Assembly (NCBI GenBank): GCA_963714415.1
Contig: CAVQOL010000027.1
Location: 124,001 to 188,000 of the forward strand
Source: JAGXRK01 sp963714415
Lineage (GTDB): Bacteria; Bacteroidota; Ignavibacteria; Ignavibacteriales; Ignavibacteriaceae
DNA: 64,000 bases
Reading direction: 5' to 3'
In this document: piece by piece, positions 17,947 to 27,552 of the stretch
How the letters are laid out: every line of letters starts with the position of its first letter
Numbering within the stretch: position 1 is the stretch's first letter
The notes under the pieces: model-generated
Database searches by the model: none
What the model was told of the DNA's origin: nothing
Seen by the model: only the letters and a program-made list of their open reading frames with translations
Position numbers and translations under genes: made by a program

Positions 17947-18291
17947 CTAAATATAGGAATCGGGTTGATACAATGGTTCGATTTCCCATTCATCTTCTAT
18001 AGTGCCAATACAGTGTGAACATTTTGGAACTGAAAAAACCACTTTTTCTTCATAATTAGCGGCTCTTACAAAGTTCAGAATTGTTTTACAACTGGAACAC
18101 TGCACAATATGAGATGTAGTTGTCTTTGAACTGCAATCCGGACAGATGAAACCTAACTCCCCCGGCTTTTCAATGGGATTAACCGGAAAAATTGAGTTGC
18201 ATTTTGTGTTATTGCATTTAGCGAAGTGCCATTTAATAGTATCAGTAGTAGCGATAACTGACTCCATATTTTTATTATTGGATAGAAACAT
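17947..18291 (-). CDS. Small protein with two zinc-ribbon-like modules, unknown
   Basis: A protein of 114 residues (106 if the internal ATG at 18267 is used; neither has a strong ribosome site). It carries four cysteine pairs: CNNTKC, CPDC, CSSC and CSHC. Arranged in sequence these would form two zinc ribbons with acidic and hydrophobic linkers. There is no signal peptide or membrane segment, so it is cytosolic. Such proteins often bind nucleic acid or act as rubredoxin-like subunits, but nothing here decides. It is isolated between the S46 peptidase and the divergent phosphomannomutase gene. Confidence 0.5.
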   Translation of the reverse strand: MFLSNNKNMESVIATTDTIKWHFAKCNNTKCNSIFPVNPIEKPGELGFICPDCSSKTTTSHIVQCSSCKTILNFVRAANYEEKVVFSVPKCSHCIGTIEDEWEIEPLYQPDSYI

Positions 18292-18467
18292 AAGTAGTTA
18301 ATTCCATAAAGTCCATGTAAAAATTAAGTACCTTTAAAGAATTTTTCTAAGTATAGCTTAGAATAATTTTATAAATTACATACTTAAATTACAGGATGTT
18401 TCTTCAGATAGAAATACCATTCTTTTTCAGAGATTATTTTTGCAATTTTATTTATTAAAGGAATTAT

Positions 18468-19814
18468 ATGGAGCGATTAAACAGTTTCAAAGCTTATGAT
18501 GTTCGGGGAAAAGTCCCTTCTGAATTAAACACAGAATTAGCCTATAAAACAGGGCGCACTTTTGCTAAGCTAACCAATGCTCAAAAAGTAGTAATCGGTC
18601 ACGATATACGAAAATCATCCGACGAAATATCCAATGCTCTAGCAAATGGATTAACCGACAGCGGTGCAGATGTAATTGACATTGGACTTTGCGGAACTGA
18701 AATGGTTTATTTCGGGACTCCTTTTCTTGATGCCGATGGTGGAATAATGATTACAGCAAGTCATAATCCCCCGGAATACAATGGAATGAAATTCGTTAAG
18801 CGAAATTCCGTTCCTGTTGGTTATGATTCAGGTTTGAATAAGGTGGAAAAAATGATCCTTAATAATGATTTGGGTGAAGTAAGTGAAAAAAAAGGTAGAT
18901 ATATCAAAAAAGACATTATGACTGATTTTATATCAAACCTGAAAAAGTTTTATAATGCAAAGAAAATCAATCCTTTTACAGTTGTGGTAAATGCAGGAAA
19001 CGGCTGCGCAGGATTGGCAATTAATGCAATTGAGCAAGACCTTCCAATAAAGATGATAAAAGTTTTTAATGAACCCGATTCGGATTTCCCTAATGGTGTC
19101 CCGAATCCCTTACTTCCTGAGAACCGCCAGTCAACTATTGATGCAGTTCTGAAAAATAAAGCTGATCTTGGAGTTGCCTGGGATGGCGATTATGATCGCT
19201 GCTTTTTCTTTGATGAGAATGGGAATTTTATCGAAGGATATTACATAGTTGGACTTCTTGCAAAATCAATACTTAAAAATAATCCTGGTGGAAGAATTGT
19301 TCACGATCCTCGCCTTACCTGGAACACTCTAGAAATAGTTAAAGCTAACGGCGGAGTTGCAGTTCAATCTGTAAGCGGACATGCATTTATTAAAGAGAAG
19401 ATGAGAGAAGTAAATTCAATTTACGGTGGTGAAATGTCTGCTCACCATTACTTCCGCGATAATGCTTATTCAGACAGTGGAATGATTCCATTCTTACTGA
19501 TTATGCAACTTATGTCTGAAGAAAATAAAAAAATCAGCGAACTTGTCAAAGAGATGATTGCAAAATATCCGTGTTCCGGTGAAATCAACTCAACAATTCC
19601 TGATCCTGCAGGAAAACTTAAAGAAATTGAGAAGCTTTATTCTAATGGAAAGATAGATAAAGTTGACGGCTTAAGTGTTGAATATGATGAATGGAGATTC
19701 AATTTAAGAATGTCCAACACCGAACCAATTATCCGTTTAAATGTTGAAGCAAAAAATAATGAGAAGTTGATGAAGCAAAAAACGGAAGAATTATTAAAAG
19801 TGATAAGAGGGTAG
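18468..19814 (+). CDS. manB: Phosphomannomutase/phosphoglucomutase
   Basis: A protein of 448 residues of the alpha-D-phosphohexomutase family. It interconverts mannose-6-P/mannose-1-P (and probably the glucose forms), feeding nucleotide-sugar and LPS synthesis. The phosphoserine is Ser98 in GIMITASHNPPEYNG. The metal loop is DGDYDRCFFFD, the sugar-specificity loop GEMSAHHYFRD, and the phosphate-binding C-terminal loop RMSNTEPIIRL. All four domains are present. GEMSAHH with a following FRD is seen in dual PMM/PGM enzymes, but specificity is not proven. The ATG at 18468 has AAAGGA upstream. Confidence 0.93.
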   Translation: MERLNSFKAYDVRGKVPSELNTELAYKTGRTFAKLTNAQKVVIGHDIRKSSDEISNALANGLTDSGADVIDIGLCGTEMVYFGTPFLDADGGIMITASHNPPEYNGMKFVKRNSVPVGYDSGLNKVEKMILNNDLGEVSEKKGRYIKKDIMTDFISNLKKFYNAKKINPFTVVVNAGNGCAGLAINAIEQDLPIKMIKVFNEPDSDFPNGVPNPLLPENRQSTIDAVLKNKADLGVAWDGDYDRCFFFDENGNFIEGYYIVGLLAKSILKNNPGGRIVHDPRLTWNTLEIVKANGGVAVQSVSGHAFIKEKMREVNSIYGGEMSAHHYFRDNAYSDSGMIPFLLIMQLMSEENKKISELVKEMIAKYPCSGEINSTIPDPAGKLKEIEKLYSNGKIDKVDGLSVEYDEWRFNLRMSNTEPIIRLNVEAKNNEKLMKQKTEELLKVIRG

Positions 19815-19868
19815 ATTTATGTAATCTTCGAAATCATAGTAAAAGAACTTCGAAGGTTTGTTAAATCT

Positions 19869-20414
19869 CTAATTTATTTTGACTTCAAGAGTAAACGGAA
19901 CTTTTAACTTTTCCCATTCTAACTTAATGTCTGCGGTTGTATCTGAAGTTCTGGTAATTGTATAGGTAAGCCATTCCTGAAAATCATTTTCAATAGGATA
20001 AACTTCAATGCGAAGCGCATCTTCAGCTTCGTTGTATTCAAAAGCTCCCCATTGATCAGCAATTTTATTGAAAATCACTGTCCATTTCTCAGTACCCGGT
20101 ATTGCAAAGAAGCTGTAAGAACCAGCTTTTAAAGGTTTATCATTAATCAAAACATCTGCACTAAATGTAAATTTGGTGGCTTCATTAGCTCCACATCGCC
20201 ACACTTTATCAAAAGGAACAAGTTCTCCCCAAATAACTCTTCCCTTTACTCCCGGTCTGCTATAATCAATTTTTACTTCTGTGAATCCTACTGTTTGCAT
20301 TACTTCTGCTTTTGGACTAATCCTTATTTGAGGCTGCTCTTCCTGCTTTTCTTCACAGCCTATCGATAAGAACATAAAAAGGATTGATAAAAAACTGTAT
20401 GCAATTGACTTCAT
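19869..20414 (-). CDS. DUF2911 domain lipoprotein
   Basis: A protein of 181 residues. The N-terminus is a lipoprotein signal (SILFMFLSIGCEEK, with a Cys at about residue 20). The rest matches DUF2911, a beta-rich domain common in Bacteroidota and relatives. Typical parts are VKIDYSRPGVKGRVIWGELVP, WRCGANEATKFTFS and KAGSYSFFAIP. Function is unknown; location is probably the periplasmic face of a membrane. It stands alone, with convergent and same-strand neighbours at some distance. Confidence 0.85.
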   Translation of the reverse strand: MKSIAYSFLSILFMFLSIGCEEKQEEQPQIRISPKAEVMQTVGFTEVKIDYSRPGVKGRVIWGELVPFDKVWRCGANEATKFTFSADVLINDKPLKAGSYSFFAIPGTEKWTVIFNKIADQWGAFEYNEAEDALRIEVYPIENDFQEWLTYTITRTSDTTADIKLEWEKLKVPFTLEVKIN

Positions 20415-20544
20415 CTTAAAATCCTGAAAATGAGTGAGTTAAAACTAAAGTAAAAAATTGGAATTTCATTTCATAATTCAAAGAGAAAAATGGATTCCAA
20501 TTTAATTTTTGTAACGGGAATAAAACAAATTAGGGTATAAATCT

Positions 20545-21672
20545 TTAATAATTTTTTATTGCATCAACAACTTTGTCAATATCTTCCTCATTGTTATAGA
20601 AATGAGGAGAAAGCCTTATCATTTTTTCGCGTAAAGAAGTTATAATATTTCTCTCTGTTAACCAGTTGAATAATCCTTCAGGATCAGGATGCTTAAATGT
20701 TACAATTCCAGAAAAATATTTTTCTTCCAATTCATCTGGATATAAATGAATGCTTTCGTCTTTTAGTTTATTTCTTAAAAATAATGTGTTGTCAATTACT
20801 GAATTTTCTACCCTCCTAAATCCGAAAGATTCAAACATTTTCAAGGAAACATTAAGAGCGTAAATTCCCAGAGTATTAATTGTTCCTGTCTGAAAGGCGG
20901 AGGCAGATGATTTTATTTTCATTTCAAAGTGAAGTAAATCCCAGGCATTCTCAACAGAAAGCCAGCCGACAAAAGCAGGTCCCATCATTTCTTGTAATTC
21001 TTTTGATACATAAATGAATGCCATTCCTTGCAGACCAAGCATCCATTTTTGGACTCCACAAGAGATAAAATCAATATTACATTTTTGAACATCAAGCTGA
21101 AGTGCACCTAATCCCTGAATTGCATCAACACTTAGAATAATATTTTTACTTTTACAAAACTCACCAAGTTTTTCAAGATCGATTTTATATCCCGATAAAA
21201 ACTGCACATAGCTTACCGAAATAAGTTTTGTTTTATCATCCGCTGCATTAATAATATCTTCAGCTGAAACAATTCCATCTTTTGATTTTACAAATTCAAC
21301 TTCAACACCTTTCTTCTGAAGATTTAAAAAAGGATAAACATTTGATGGAAATTCAATATCATTAAGAATTATTTTATCACCACTTTCCCACTTTAAGCCT
21401 TGAGCTAAAATGTTAAGTCCGTTTGATGTATTATCTGTAAAGGCAATCCTTTCTTTACCGGTATTGAGATATCGTGCAAGAAGTTCTTTTGTTTCATCGG
21501 TAACAGCAAGCAATGATTGATAATCATCCATTCTTGATTCGCTACGCTCCTTAAGAACTTCATTTATCCGATCTATAACCGGTTTACACACCGGTCCAGT
21601 TGCAGCATGGTTGAAATAAATAATTTTGTTATTCAGATAAGGAAAGTAACTTCGTATTTCTGAAATATTCAT
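20545..21672 (-). CDS. Class V aminotransferase (cysteine-desulfurase-like)
   Basis: A complete PLP enzyme of 375 residues, fold type I class V. Family marks are IIYFNHAATGP at the N-terminus, FTDNTSNGLNIL, VDAIQGLGALQLD and the PLP lysine in FISCGVQKWMLGLQG. The C-terminal IRLSPHFYNNEEDID is the usual end. The conserved catalytic cysteine loop of true IscS/SufS enzymes is not apparent, so an isopenicillin-epimerase-like or other lyase activity is more likely than sulfur transfer. It is unrelated in detail to the broken class V gene at 6-7.5 kb. It is divergent from the Lon-like protease gene. Confidence 0.85.
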   Translation of the reverse strand: MNISEIRSYFPYLNNKIIYFNHAATGPVCKPVIDRINEVLKERSESRMDDYQSLLAVTDETKELLARYLNTGKERIAFTDNTSNGLNILAQGLKWESGDKIILNDIEFPSNVYPFLNLQKKGVEVEFVKSKDGIVSAEDIINAADDKTKLISVSYVQFLSGYKIDLEKLGEFCKSKNIILSVDAIQGLGALQLDVQKCNIDFISCGVQKWMLGLQGMAFIYVSKELQEMMGPAFVGWLSVENAWDLLHFEMKIKSSASAFQTGTINTLGIYALNVSLKMFESFGFRRVENSVIDNTLFLRNKLKDESIHLYPDELEEKYFSGIVTFKHPDPEGLFNWLTERNIITSLREKMIRLSPHFYNNEEDIDKVVDAIKNY

Positions 21673-21712
21673 TGTATTCTCTTCAGAAAATAATTTAAAT
21701 TATTTCGTATTT

Positions 21713-21741
21713 TTGAAATTAGAAATAAGATTCTTTAGATT
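21713..21741 (+). promoter_or_regulatory. Possible promoter of the Lon-like protease gene
   Basis: TTGAAA (21713-21718), a 17-base spacer and TAGATT (21736-21741), in the divergent gap before the protease. The fit to consensus is moderate. It would give a 5' leader of about 58 bases. Confidence 0.4.
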
Positions 21742-21805
21742 CGTTTAACTAATTTGAAAGAGTCTTCTTTCATGAACATACCGAAATTAATTACAGGCAT
21801 AAACA

Positions 21806-24262
21806 ATGGCAAATCTAAAAGCTTCAAAACATAAAGAATTAAAGCCGGCAGATCTAAGGTGGAAGTGTGATCCGAATATATTTGAATTCGATTCAACGGG
21901 TGATCTTGAGCCTATTGAAGGAATTCTTGGTCAAAAAAGAGCAATGAGAGCTATAAAACTTGGAGTTGATTTAAAGAGTCCTGGCTATAATATCTACATC
22001 GCTGGTTTATCCGGTTCAGGAAAAGCAACTACTGTAAAACAAATGTTGGAAAAAATAACTTCCAAATGTCCCCCTCTTTATGATTATGCTTATGTAAACA
22101 ATTTTAAAAACCCGGATTCCCCATTTCTTTTAACATTTCCCAAAGGGACTGCAAAAGAATTTGAGTCTGATCTCGCTTCGGCAATAGAAGTTCTTAAACA
22201 GCGCATTCCACTTACTCTTGAAAGTGAACTTTATCTTAATAGAAAGAAAATAATTGTTGAAGAATATGGACAGGCTGAACAGGATTTGATGACTTCATTT
22301 GATAAAAAATTGAGAGAAAAAGGATTTTCATTAGGACAGGTAAAAGTTGGTGATGCAATTCGTCCGGACATAATTCCATTAATAAATGATCAACCAGTGC
22401 CAATTTTTCAGTTAGAGGAATATATAAAGAAAGAAAAAATCACAAAAGAGCAAGCTCAGGAAATTGTTATCCACTACAATAATAACCAGGAAGAACTTCA
22501 GTTATTATTTAAGAAAGGATTAAAGCTTAGTCAGGATTTTCAAGAAAAACTTCAAAAACTTGAGAAGGATAGTTGTGAAGTTATAGTCAAAGGAATTACC
22601 GAAAGTCTTAAAGAAAAATATACTTCAAGTAATGTACTTTCTTATATAAAACAGGTTGAAGAAAATATTCTTGAAAATCTTCAGGTTTTTATAGGACAAA
22701 AATCTGAAGGCGAAACGACAAAAGAAGGATTTCTGATTGATTATTTCCGTGACTATGAAGTGAATATAATTCTTGATAACACCGAAGTGGATGAGTGCCC
22801 TGTTGTTATTGAAACCTCGCCGACTTATACAAATCTTTTTGGAACAATTGAAAAAGTCTCTGATGGCAGAGGCAGCTGGTATGCTGATTTTACGAATATC
22901 AAAGCGGGATCATTGCTCAGTGCTAACGGTGGTTTCCTTGTTCTGAATGTCTATCACTTGTTTGAAGAACAGGGTGTTTGGAAAACCTTGAAAAGAGTTC
23001 TAACTTATCACAAACTTGAAATTCAGGAAGCGCCATATTTATTTCAGATGTCCCCTACTTCATTAAAGCCTCAGCCGATCGATATTGATACCAAAGTAAT
23101 TCTCATCGGCAGCGATCTTATTTATTCTTATCTCTCACAGCGTGAATATGATTTCAAAAAAATGTTTAAGGTAAAAGCTGATTTTGATTATGAGATTGAG
23201 AGAACTGACGAGGTTCTTATAGAGTATGCAAGAGTAATCAAAAAATTAATCCGTGATGACAATCTCAAAAATTTTGATAAAACAGCAATTGCCTATCTCA
23301 TTGAAATAAGTGCTGTGTTTGCAGGAAAGAAAAACAAATTAACAACGCGATTTTCTCAAATTGCTGATATTGCCCGCGAGGCAACTTTCTGGGCAAATGA
23401 GGAGAATGCAGAATTTGTAACTGCAAAGCACGTTCAAAAAGCTTATTTGTTTGTACGTGAACGACACGGAATGCTTGAAGATAAAGTTACAGAAATGTTT
23501 GAGAATGGAACTTTCTTAATTGACACGACAGATGAAAGAGTAGGACAAATAAACGGACTAGCTGTTTACGATGCCGATTTTTATTCTTTCGGAAGACCAA
23601 CAAGAATAACAGCAACAGTCTCATTGGGTAGTGGTTCAATAATTAATGTCGAACGTGAAGCTGGAATGAGTGGAAGACATTATAATAAAGGTGTTCTTAT
23701 AATTTCCGGTTACTTCAGAGAAACTTTCGGACAGGATCTTCCGCTTTCTTTTAACGCTAATCTTGTATTCGAACAATCATACGGAACTGTTGATGGTGAT
23801 AGTGCTTCGTGTGCAGAAATATTTGCTTTACTTTCTACTCTCTCCGGTTTACCTATTAAACAAACAATTGCAGTTACCGGTTCATTAAATCAAAAAGGTG
23901 ATGTTCAGCCAATTGGTGGAGTGAATGAAAAGATTGAAGGCTTTTACGATATATGTAAAATGAAAGGTTTAACGGGTACGCAAGGAGTTATTATTCCGAT
24001 CCAGAATGTTAAAGATCTCATGTTAAGAGAAGATGTTATCGAATCTGTTCGTATGAAAGAATTTCACATTTTTCCTATAACACGTGTCGAAGAAGGAATT
24101 GAAATTTTGACAGGTGTAAAAGCCGGCGTAAAGGGAATAAAAGGATATGAACCAAAAACAGTTTTTTATCTGGTCGAATGTAAAATAAAAGATCTTTATG
24201 CTAAATCAAGAGCATATAAATCTAATAACCAAACGGAACAAAAAAAGAAAAGTCGAAAGTGA
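21806..24262 (+). CDS. Lon-like ATP-dependent protease (AAA_32 type)
   Basis: A cytosolic AAA+ protease of 818 residues of the group that lacks the classical Lon substrate domain. Walker A is GLSGSGKATT (Lys73), followed by an inserted coiled region (about 120-300) and the family block GGFLVLNVYHLF. The C-terminal Lon proteolytic domain (about 570-790) has the catalytic Ser in GDSASCAEIFALLS and the Lys in GGVNEKIEGFYDICK. All needed residues are present, so it should be active in removal of misfolded or specific proteins. The stop codon overlaps the pyruvate kinase start by one base (TGATG), pointing to co-translation. Confidence 0.9.
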   Translation: MANLKASKHKELKPADLRWKCDPNIFEFDSTGDLEPIEGILGQKRAMRAIKLGVDLKSPGYNIYIAGLSGSGKATTVKQMLEKITSKCPPLYDYAYVNNFKNPDSPFLLTFPKGTAKEFESDLASAIEVLKQRIPLTLESELYLNRKKIIVEEYGQAEQDLMTSFDKKLREKGFSLGQVKVGDAIRPDIIPLINDQPVPIFQLEEYIKKEKITKEQAQEIVIHYNNNQEELQLLFKKGLKLSQDFQEKLQKLEKDSCEVIVKGITESLKEKYTSSNVLSYIKQVEENILENLQVFIGQKSEGETTKEGFLIDYFRDYEVNIILDNTEVDECPVVIETSPTYTNLFGTIEKVSDGRGSWYADFTNIKAGSLLSANGGFLVLNVYHLFEEQGVWKTLKRVLTYHKLEIQEAPYLFQMSPTSLKPQPIDIDTKVILIGSDLIYSYLSQREYDFKKMFKVKADFDYEIERTDEVLIEYARVIKKLIRDDNLKNFDKTAIAYLIEISAVFAGKKNKLTTRFSQIADIAREATFWANEENAEFVTAKHVQKAYLFVRERHGMLEDKVTEMFENGTFLIDTTDERVGQINGLAVYDADFYSFGRPTRITATVSLGSGSIINVEREAGMSGRHYNKGVLIISGYFRETFGQDLPLSFNANLVFEQSYGTVDGDSASCAEIFALLSTLSGLPIKQTIAVTGSLNQKGDVQPIGGVNEKIEGFYDICKMKGLTGTQGVIIPIQNVKDLMLREDVIESVRMKEFHIFPITRVEEGIEILTGVKAGVKGIKGYEPKTVFYLVECKIKDLYAKSRAYKSNNQTEQKKKSRK

Positions 24263-25698
24263 TGGCAGAAGCCCCCGATACGTTCGCAAAAACAAAAATA
24301 CTTGCCACGCTCGGTCCCTTAACAAGTGACCTTAATACTCTGAAGGCTTTAATCCGTCACGGAATTGACGGAGTCAGATTGAATTTATCTCACAGCGACC
24401 ATGACTTTTATGAAAAATTGTTTAATACAATTCACACTGCATGTACTGAAGAAAACACACCATTGGCTGTTCTAGCAGATTTACAGGGACCAAAAATTCG
24501 TATAGGTGATCTTGAAGAGACAGAAGTTGAAATTCAGGATGGAGACACTATTGAAATTACTGTGGATAATATAAAAGGTAATTCCAAAATTATTTCTGCT
24601 TCTTACAAATCATTGGTCCAAGATGCATCAATCGGAGATAAGATTTTAATTAACGATGGATTGATAAGATTAACGATTACAGAAAAAAGAGAACGCTCAG
24701 TAGTTTGTTTCATCGAAACCGGTGGAATTCTATCCCCCAGAAAAGGGATGAACCTTCCGGGAATGAAATTATCAACTCCATCCATTACTGATAAAGATTT
24801 TTTTGATCTCGAATTTCTTATAAAACATCGTGTTGATTACATAGCATTATCTTTTGTTAGGTCTGCAAATGATGTTATACAGCTAAAAAAATGGTTAAAA
24901 GAAAAAGGGAAAGAAATTCCTGTAATTGCAAAGATTGAAAAAAAAGAAGCCGTTGAAAATTTGAATGAAATAATAAAATTTGCTGATGGAATTATGATTG
25001 CCCGCGGCGATCTTGGAGTTGAATTTCCGCCTCAGGATGTTCCTGTACTGCAGAAAAATATTATCAGAAAATGCAATGAAATTGGTAAGCTTGTAATTAC
25101 TGCAACACAAATGCTTGAATCGATGATCAACACCCCAATTCCAACGCGTGCTGAAGCGTCGGATGTTGCAAATGCTGTCTGGGACGGAACGGATGTAGTT
25201 ATGTTAAGCGGTGAAACTTCGATAGGAAAATTTCCTGTTATTACTGTTAGAATGATGAATGATATATTACAAAAAGCCGAGAGTGTCCTTCAAGAGAAAC
25301 AATCACTTTTTTTCCCAATGCCTGAAAATTATGAAGAGAATCTTTTCGATTCAGTCGGACGTGCCATTGTTAATATAAGCAAACAAATAAATGCTGATGC
25401 AATTGTTGTTTTAACAAACAAAGGTCGCACAGCAATTAATGTTGCAAAGTTCAGACCTTCTTGTAAAATTATTGCAATTTCAAACAGCTTCACAACTATG
25501 AATAATCTTTGTTTGCGGTGGGGTGTGACCTCTTTATTCTGTGACAAAATAGATAAAGAACATATTGTTATTGATAATGCAAAAAAATTGATATTGGATT
25601 CCGGACTTGTAAAAAAAGGAGATATGGTTATATTTACTGCTGGAGCACCTTACTCGGAAAAAAGCAGATTTAATTGGTTTAGATTTGAAGCTGTGTAA
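24262..25698 (+). CDS. pyk: Pyruvate kinase
   Basis: A protein of 478 residues that converts phosphoenolpyruvate and ADP to pyruvate and ATP. Family marks are TKILATLGPLTSD, VRLNLSHSDH, the ADLQGPKIRIG substrate loop, the catalytic lysine in PVIAKIEKKEAVENL, metal-binding IMIARGDLGVE, and ITATQMLESM. The C-terminal domain is the normal effector-domain length. I chose the ATG at 24262, which overlaps the protease stop; a GTG one codon earlier is also possible. It precedes amrS by nine bases, so the protease, pyk and amrS probably form one transcript. Confidence 0.95.
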   Translation: MAEAPDTFAKTKILATLGPLTSDLNTLKALIRHGIDGVRLNLSHSDHDFYEKLFNTIHTACTEENTPLAVLADLQGPKIRIGDLEETEVEIQDGDTIEITVDNIKGNSKIISASYKSLVQDASIGDKILINDGLIRLTITEKRERSVVCFIETGGILSPRKGMNLPGMKLSTPSITDKDFFDLEFLIKHRVDYIALSFVRSANDVIQLKKWLKEKGKEIPVIAKIEKKEAVENLNEIIKFADGIMIARGDLGVEFPPQDVPVLQKNIIRKCNEIGKLVITATQMLESMINTPIPTRAEASDVANAVWDGTDVVMLSGETSIGKFPVITVRMMNDILQKAESVLQEKQSLFFPMPENYEENLFDSVGRAIVNISKQINADAIVVLTNKGRTAINVAKFRPSCKIIAISNSFTTMNNLCLRWGVTSLFCDKIDKEHIVIDNAKKLILDSGLVKKGDMVIFTAGAPYSEKSRFNWFRFEAV

Positions 25699-25707
25699 GG
25701 TAAGATT

Positions 25708-26733
25708 ATGGATCCTATAAACTTAAAAGAAGCTAAGTGGTGGAAGCATACTGATAACGGAAAGATTCTATGCACTTTATGTCCCCGTTACTGTGAAATT
25801 GGTGAGGGACAAATCGGATTTTGTTTTATCAGGCAAAACATAAATGGGAAATTGTACACAACTGGTTACGGAAGACCAACCGGTTTTGCAATTGATCCAA
25901 TTGAAAAAAAACCTTTAAATCATTTTCTTCCCGGTTCAGATATATTAAGTTTTGGAACCGCCGGTTGTAATCTTGGATGTAAGTTCTGCCAGAACTGGAC
26001 AACAAGCAAAGCAAAGGTTGATGATTTGAATTCACTTATTGCCTCACCTGAAGATGTAATAAATCTCGCAAAAAAAAATTCAACTCCTTCTATAGCATTT
26101 ACATATAATGATCCGACTATTTTTGGCGAATATGTAATCGATATATCAAAACTTGCACGTGAAGAAGGTATAAAATCAGTTATGGTTACAGCCGGATATA
26201 TTGATAAAGAAGCCCGAAAAGATGTTTACAAATTTATTGATGCTGCTAATATTGATTTAAAAGCTTTCACAGAAAGATTTTATTTTAAAAACACTCTTTC
26301 ACATATTGAGCCTGTTTTAGATACTATTATATGGCTTAAAAATGAAACCGATATTTGGTTTGAGATTACTACTTTACTGATTCCCGGTGAGAATGATTCA
26401 GATGAAGAAATAAAACAAGAATGTGATTGGATATTAAAAAATCTCGGAGATACTATCCCACTTCACTTTACAGCATTTCATCCTGATTTTAAAATGAGAA
26501 ATATTGAACCTACTCCACCATCAACTTTGAAAAGAGCAAAGAAAATTGCTGATTCAATGGGAATAAAATATTCTTATCTTGGGAATATTTATGATCCTGA
26601 AAGTCAATCAACATATTGCAAAAACTGTAATGCAATTTTAATCGGTAGAAGCTGGCATTCAATAGAAATAAAAAATCTTAGAAACAACAAATGTGCTAAA
26701 TGCGGAAATTTGCTTGACGGAGTTTTTAATTAG
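25708..26733 (+). CDS. amrS: AmmeMemoRadiSam system radical SAM enzyme
   Basis: A protein of 341 residues. The radical SAM cluster cysteines are C87-x3-C91-x2-C94 in GTAGCNLGCKFCQNW. An N-terminal cysteine-rich stretch (CTLCPRYCEIGEGQIGFC) and a C-terminal pair of CxxC motifs (CKNC, CAKC) complete the AmrS pattern. The usual partners, an AMMECR1-domain protein and a Memo-family protein, are not in this window. The reaction is not established. AmrS also resembles activases of the pyruvate-formate-lyase class, but the cysteine layout fits AmrS better. It is close behind pyk and probably co-transcribed. Confidence 0.85.
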   Translation: MDPINLKEAKWWKHTDNGKILCTLCPRYCEIGEGQIGFCFIRQNINGKLYTTGYGRPTGFAIDPIEKKPLNHFLPGSDILSFGTAGCNLGCKFCQNWTTSKAKVDDLNSLIASPEDVINLAKKNSTPSIAFTYNDPTIFGEYVIDISKLAREEGIKSVMVTAGYIDKEARKDVYKFIDAANIDLKAFTERFYFKNTLSHIEPVLDTIIWLKNETDIWFEITTLLIPGENDSDEEIKQECDWILKNLGDTIPLHFTAFHPDFKMRNIEPTPPSTLKRAKKIADSMGIKYSYLGNIYDPESQSTYCKNCNAILIGRSWHSIEIKNLRNNKCAKCGNLLDGVFN

Positions 26734-26768
26734 CACTTTAACTTACACTCAAATTATTCGGAAATATT

Positions 26769-27539
26769 ATGACTGATCTAAAAGGAAAATTAATTTTAAT
26801 AACCGGAGCTTCATCAGGTATTGGTAAAGCTTGTGCAACTGAATTTGCAAAACTTGGTGCTAATCTTTTATTAGCCGCAAGAAGACTTGATAGATTGACA
26901 AAACTTTCAAAAGAACTTGAAGAAAAATACGAGATAAAAACAAAATGTATTCTGCTCGATGTAAGAAAATATGATGAGGTTAAAAACACTTATAATAACC
27001 TGAATCAAGAATGGAAAGAAGTTGATATAATTCTTAATAATGCCGGGCTGGCAAGAGGATTCAGCAAAGTTTACGATGCAGATAAAAACGACTGGGATGA
27101 AATGATTGATACAAATATTAAAGGATTAATCTATGTTACAAGAATATTTCTTCCTCAAATGGTTGAAAGAATGGAAGGTCAGGTAATTAATATTGGTTCA
27201 ACCGCAGGACATGAAGTTTATGCTTACGGAAATATTTACGCCGCTACAAAATTTGCAGTTAAAGCTATTTCACAAGCGATTAGATTAGATGTTCTTGATA
27301 AGGGAATTAAAGTTACAAGTGTTGATCCGGGCATGGTTATTACTGAATTCAGCAAAGTAAGATTTTCCGGAAATGAACAAAGAGCAAATAAAGTTTACGA
27401 AGGCATTGAGCCGCTTACAGCAAAAGATGTTGCAGATGCAGTTATCTTCGCAGCTACACGTCCTAAAAATGTAAATATAAATCAGATAATTCTTACTCCA
27501 TTACAGCAAGCATCATCGACACAGGTTTATAGAAAATAA
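26769..27539 (+). CDS. SDR-family oxidoreductase (YdfG-like, NADP-dependent 3-hydroxy acid dehydrogenase)
   Basis: A protein of 256 residues. The Rossmann motif is ITGASSGIGKA. NNAG follows in IILNNAGLARGF, and the catalytic Ser-Tyr-Lys are in INIGSTAG and YAATKFAVK. AARRLDRL after the second strand suggests NADP(H) preference. Overall it is close to YdfG-type dehydrogenases acting on serine or 3-hydroxy acids; substrate is not proven. Thirty-five bases separate it from amrS, so it may be the last gene of the lon-pyk-amrS run. Confidence 0.85.
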   Translation: MTDLKGKLILITGASSGIGKACATEFAKLGANLLLAARRLDRLTKLSKELEEKYEIKTKCILLDVRKYDEVKNTYNNLNQEWKEVDIILNNAGLARGFSKVYDADKNDWDEMIDTNIKGLIYVTRIFLPQMVERMEGQVINIGSTAGHEVYAYGNIYAATKFAVKAISQAIRLDVLDKGIKVTSVDPGMVITEFSKVRFSGNEQRANKVYEGIEPLTAKDVADAVIFAATRPKNVNINQIILTPLQQASSTQVYRK

Positions 27540-27552
27540 AAAGAGGTAATAG

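Noticed and set aside
19826..19858. Inverted repeat cttcgaa / ttcgaag after the phosphomannomutase gene as a terminator
   Set aside because: The loop is long (16 bases) and no T-run follows on either strand.
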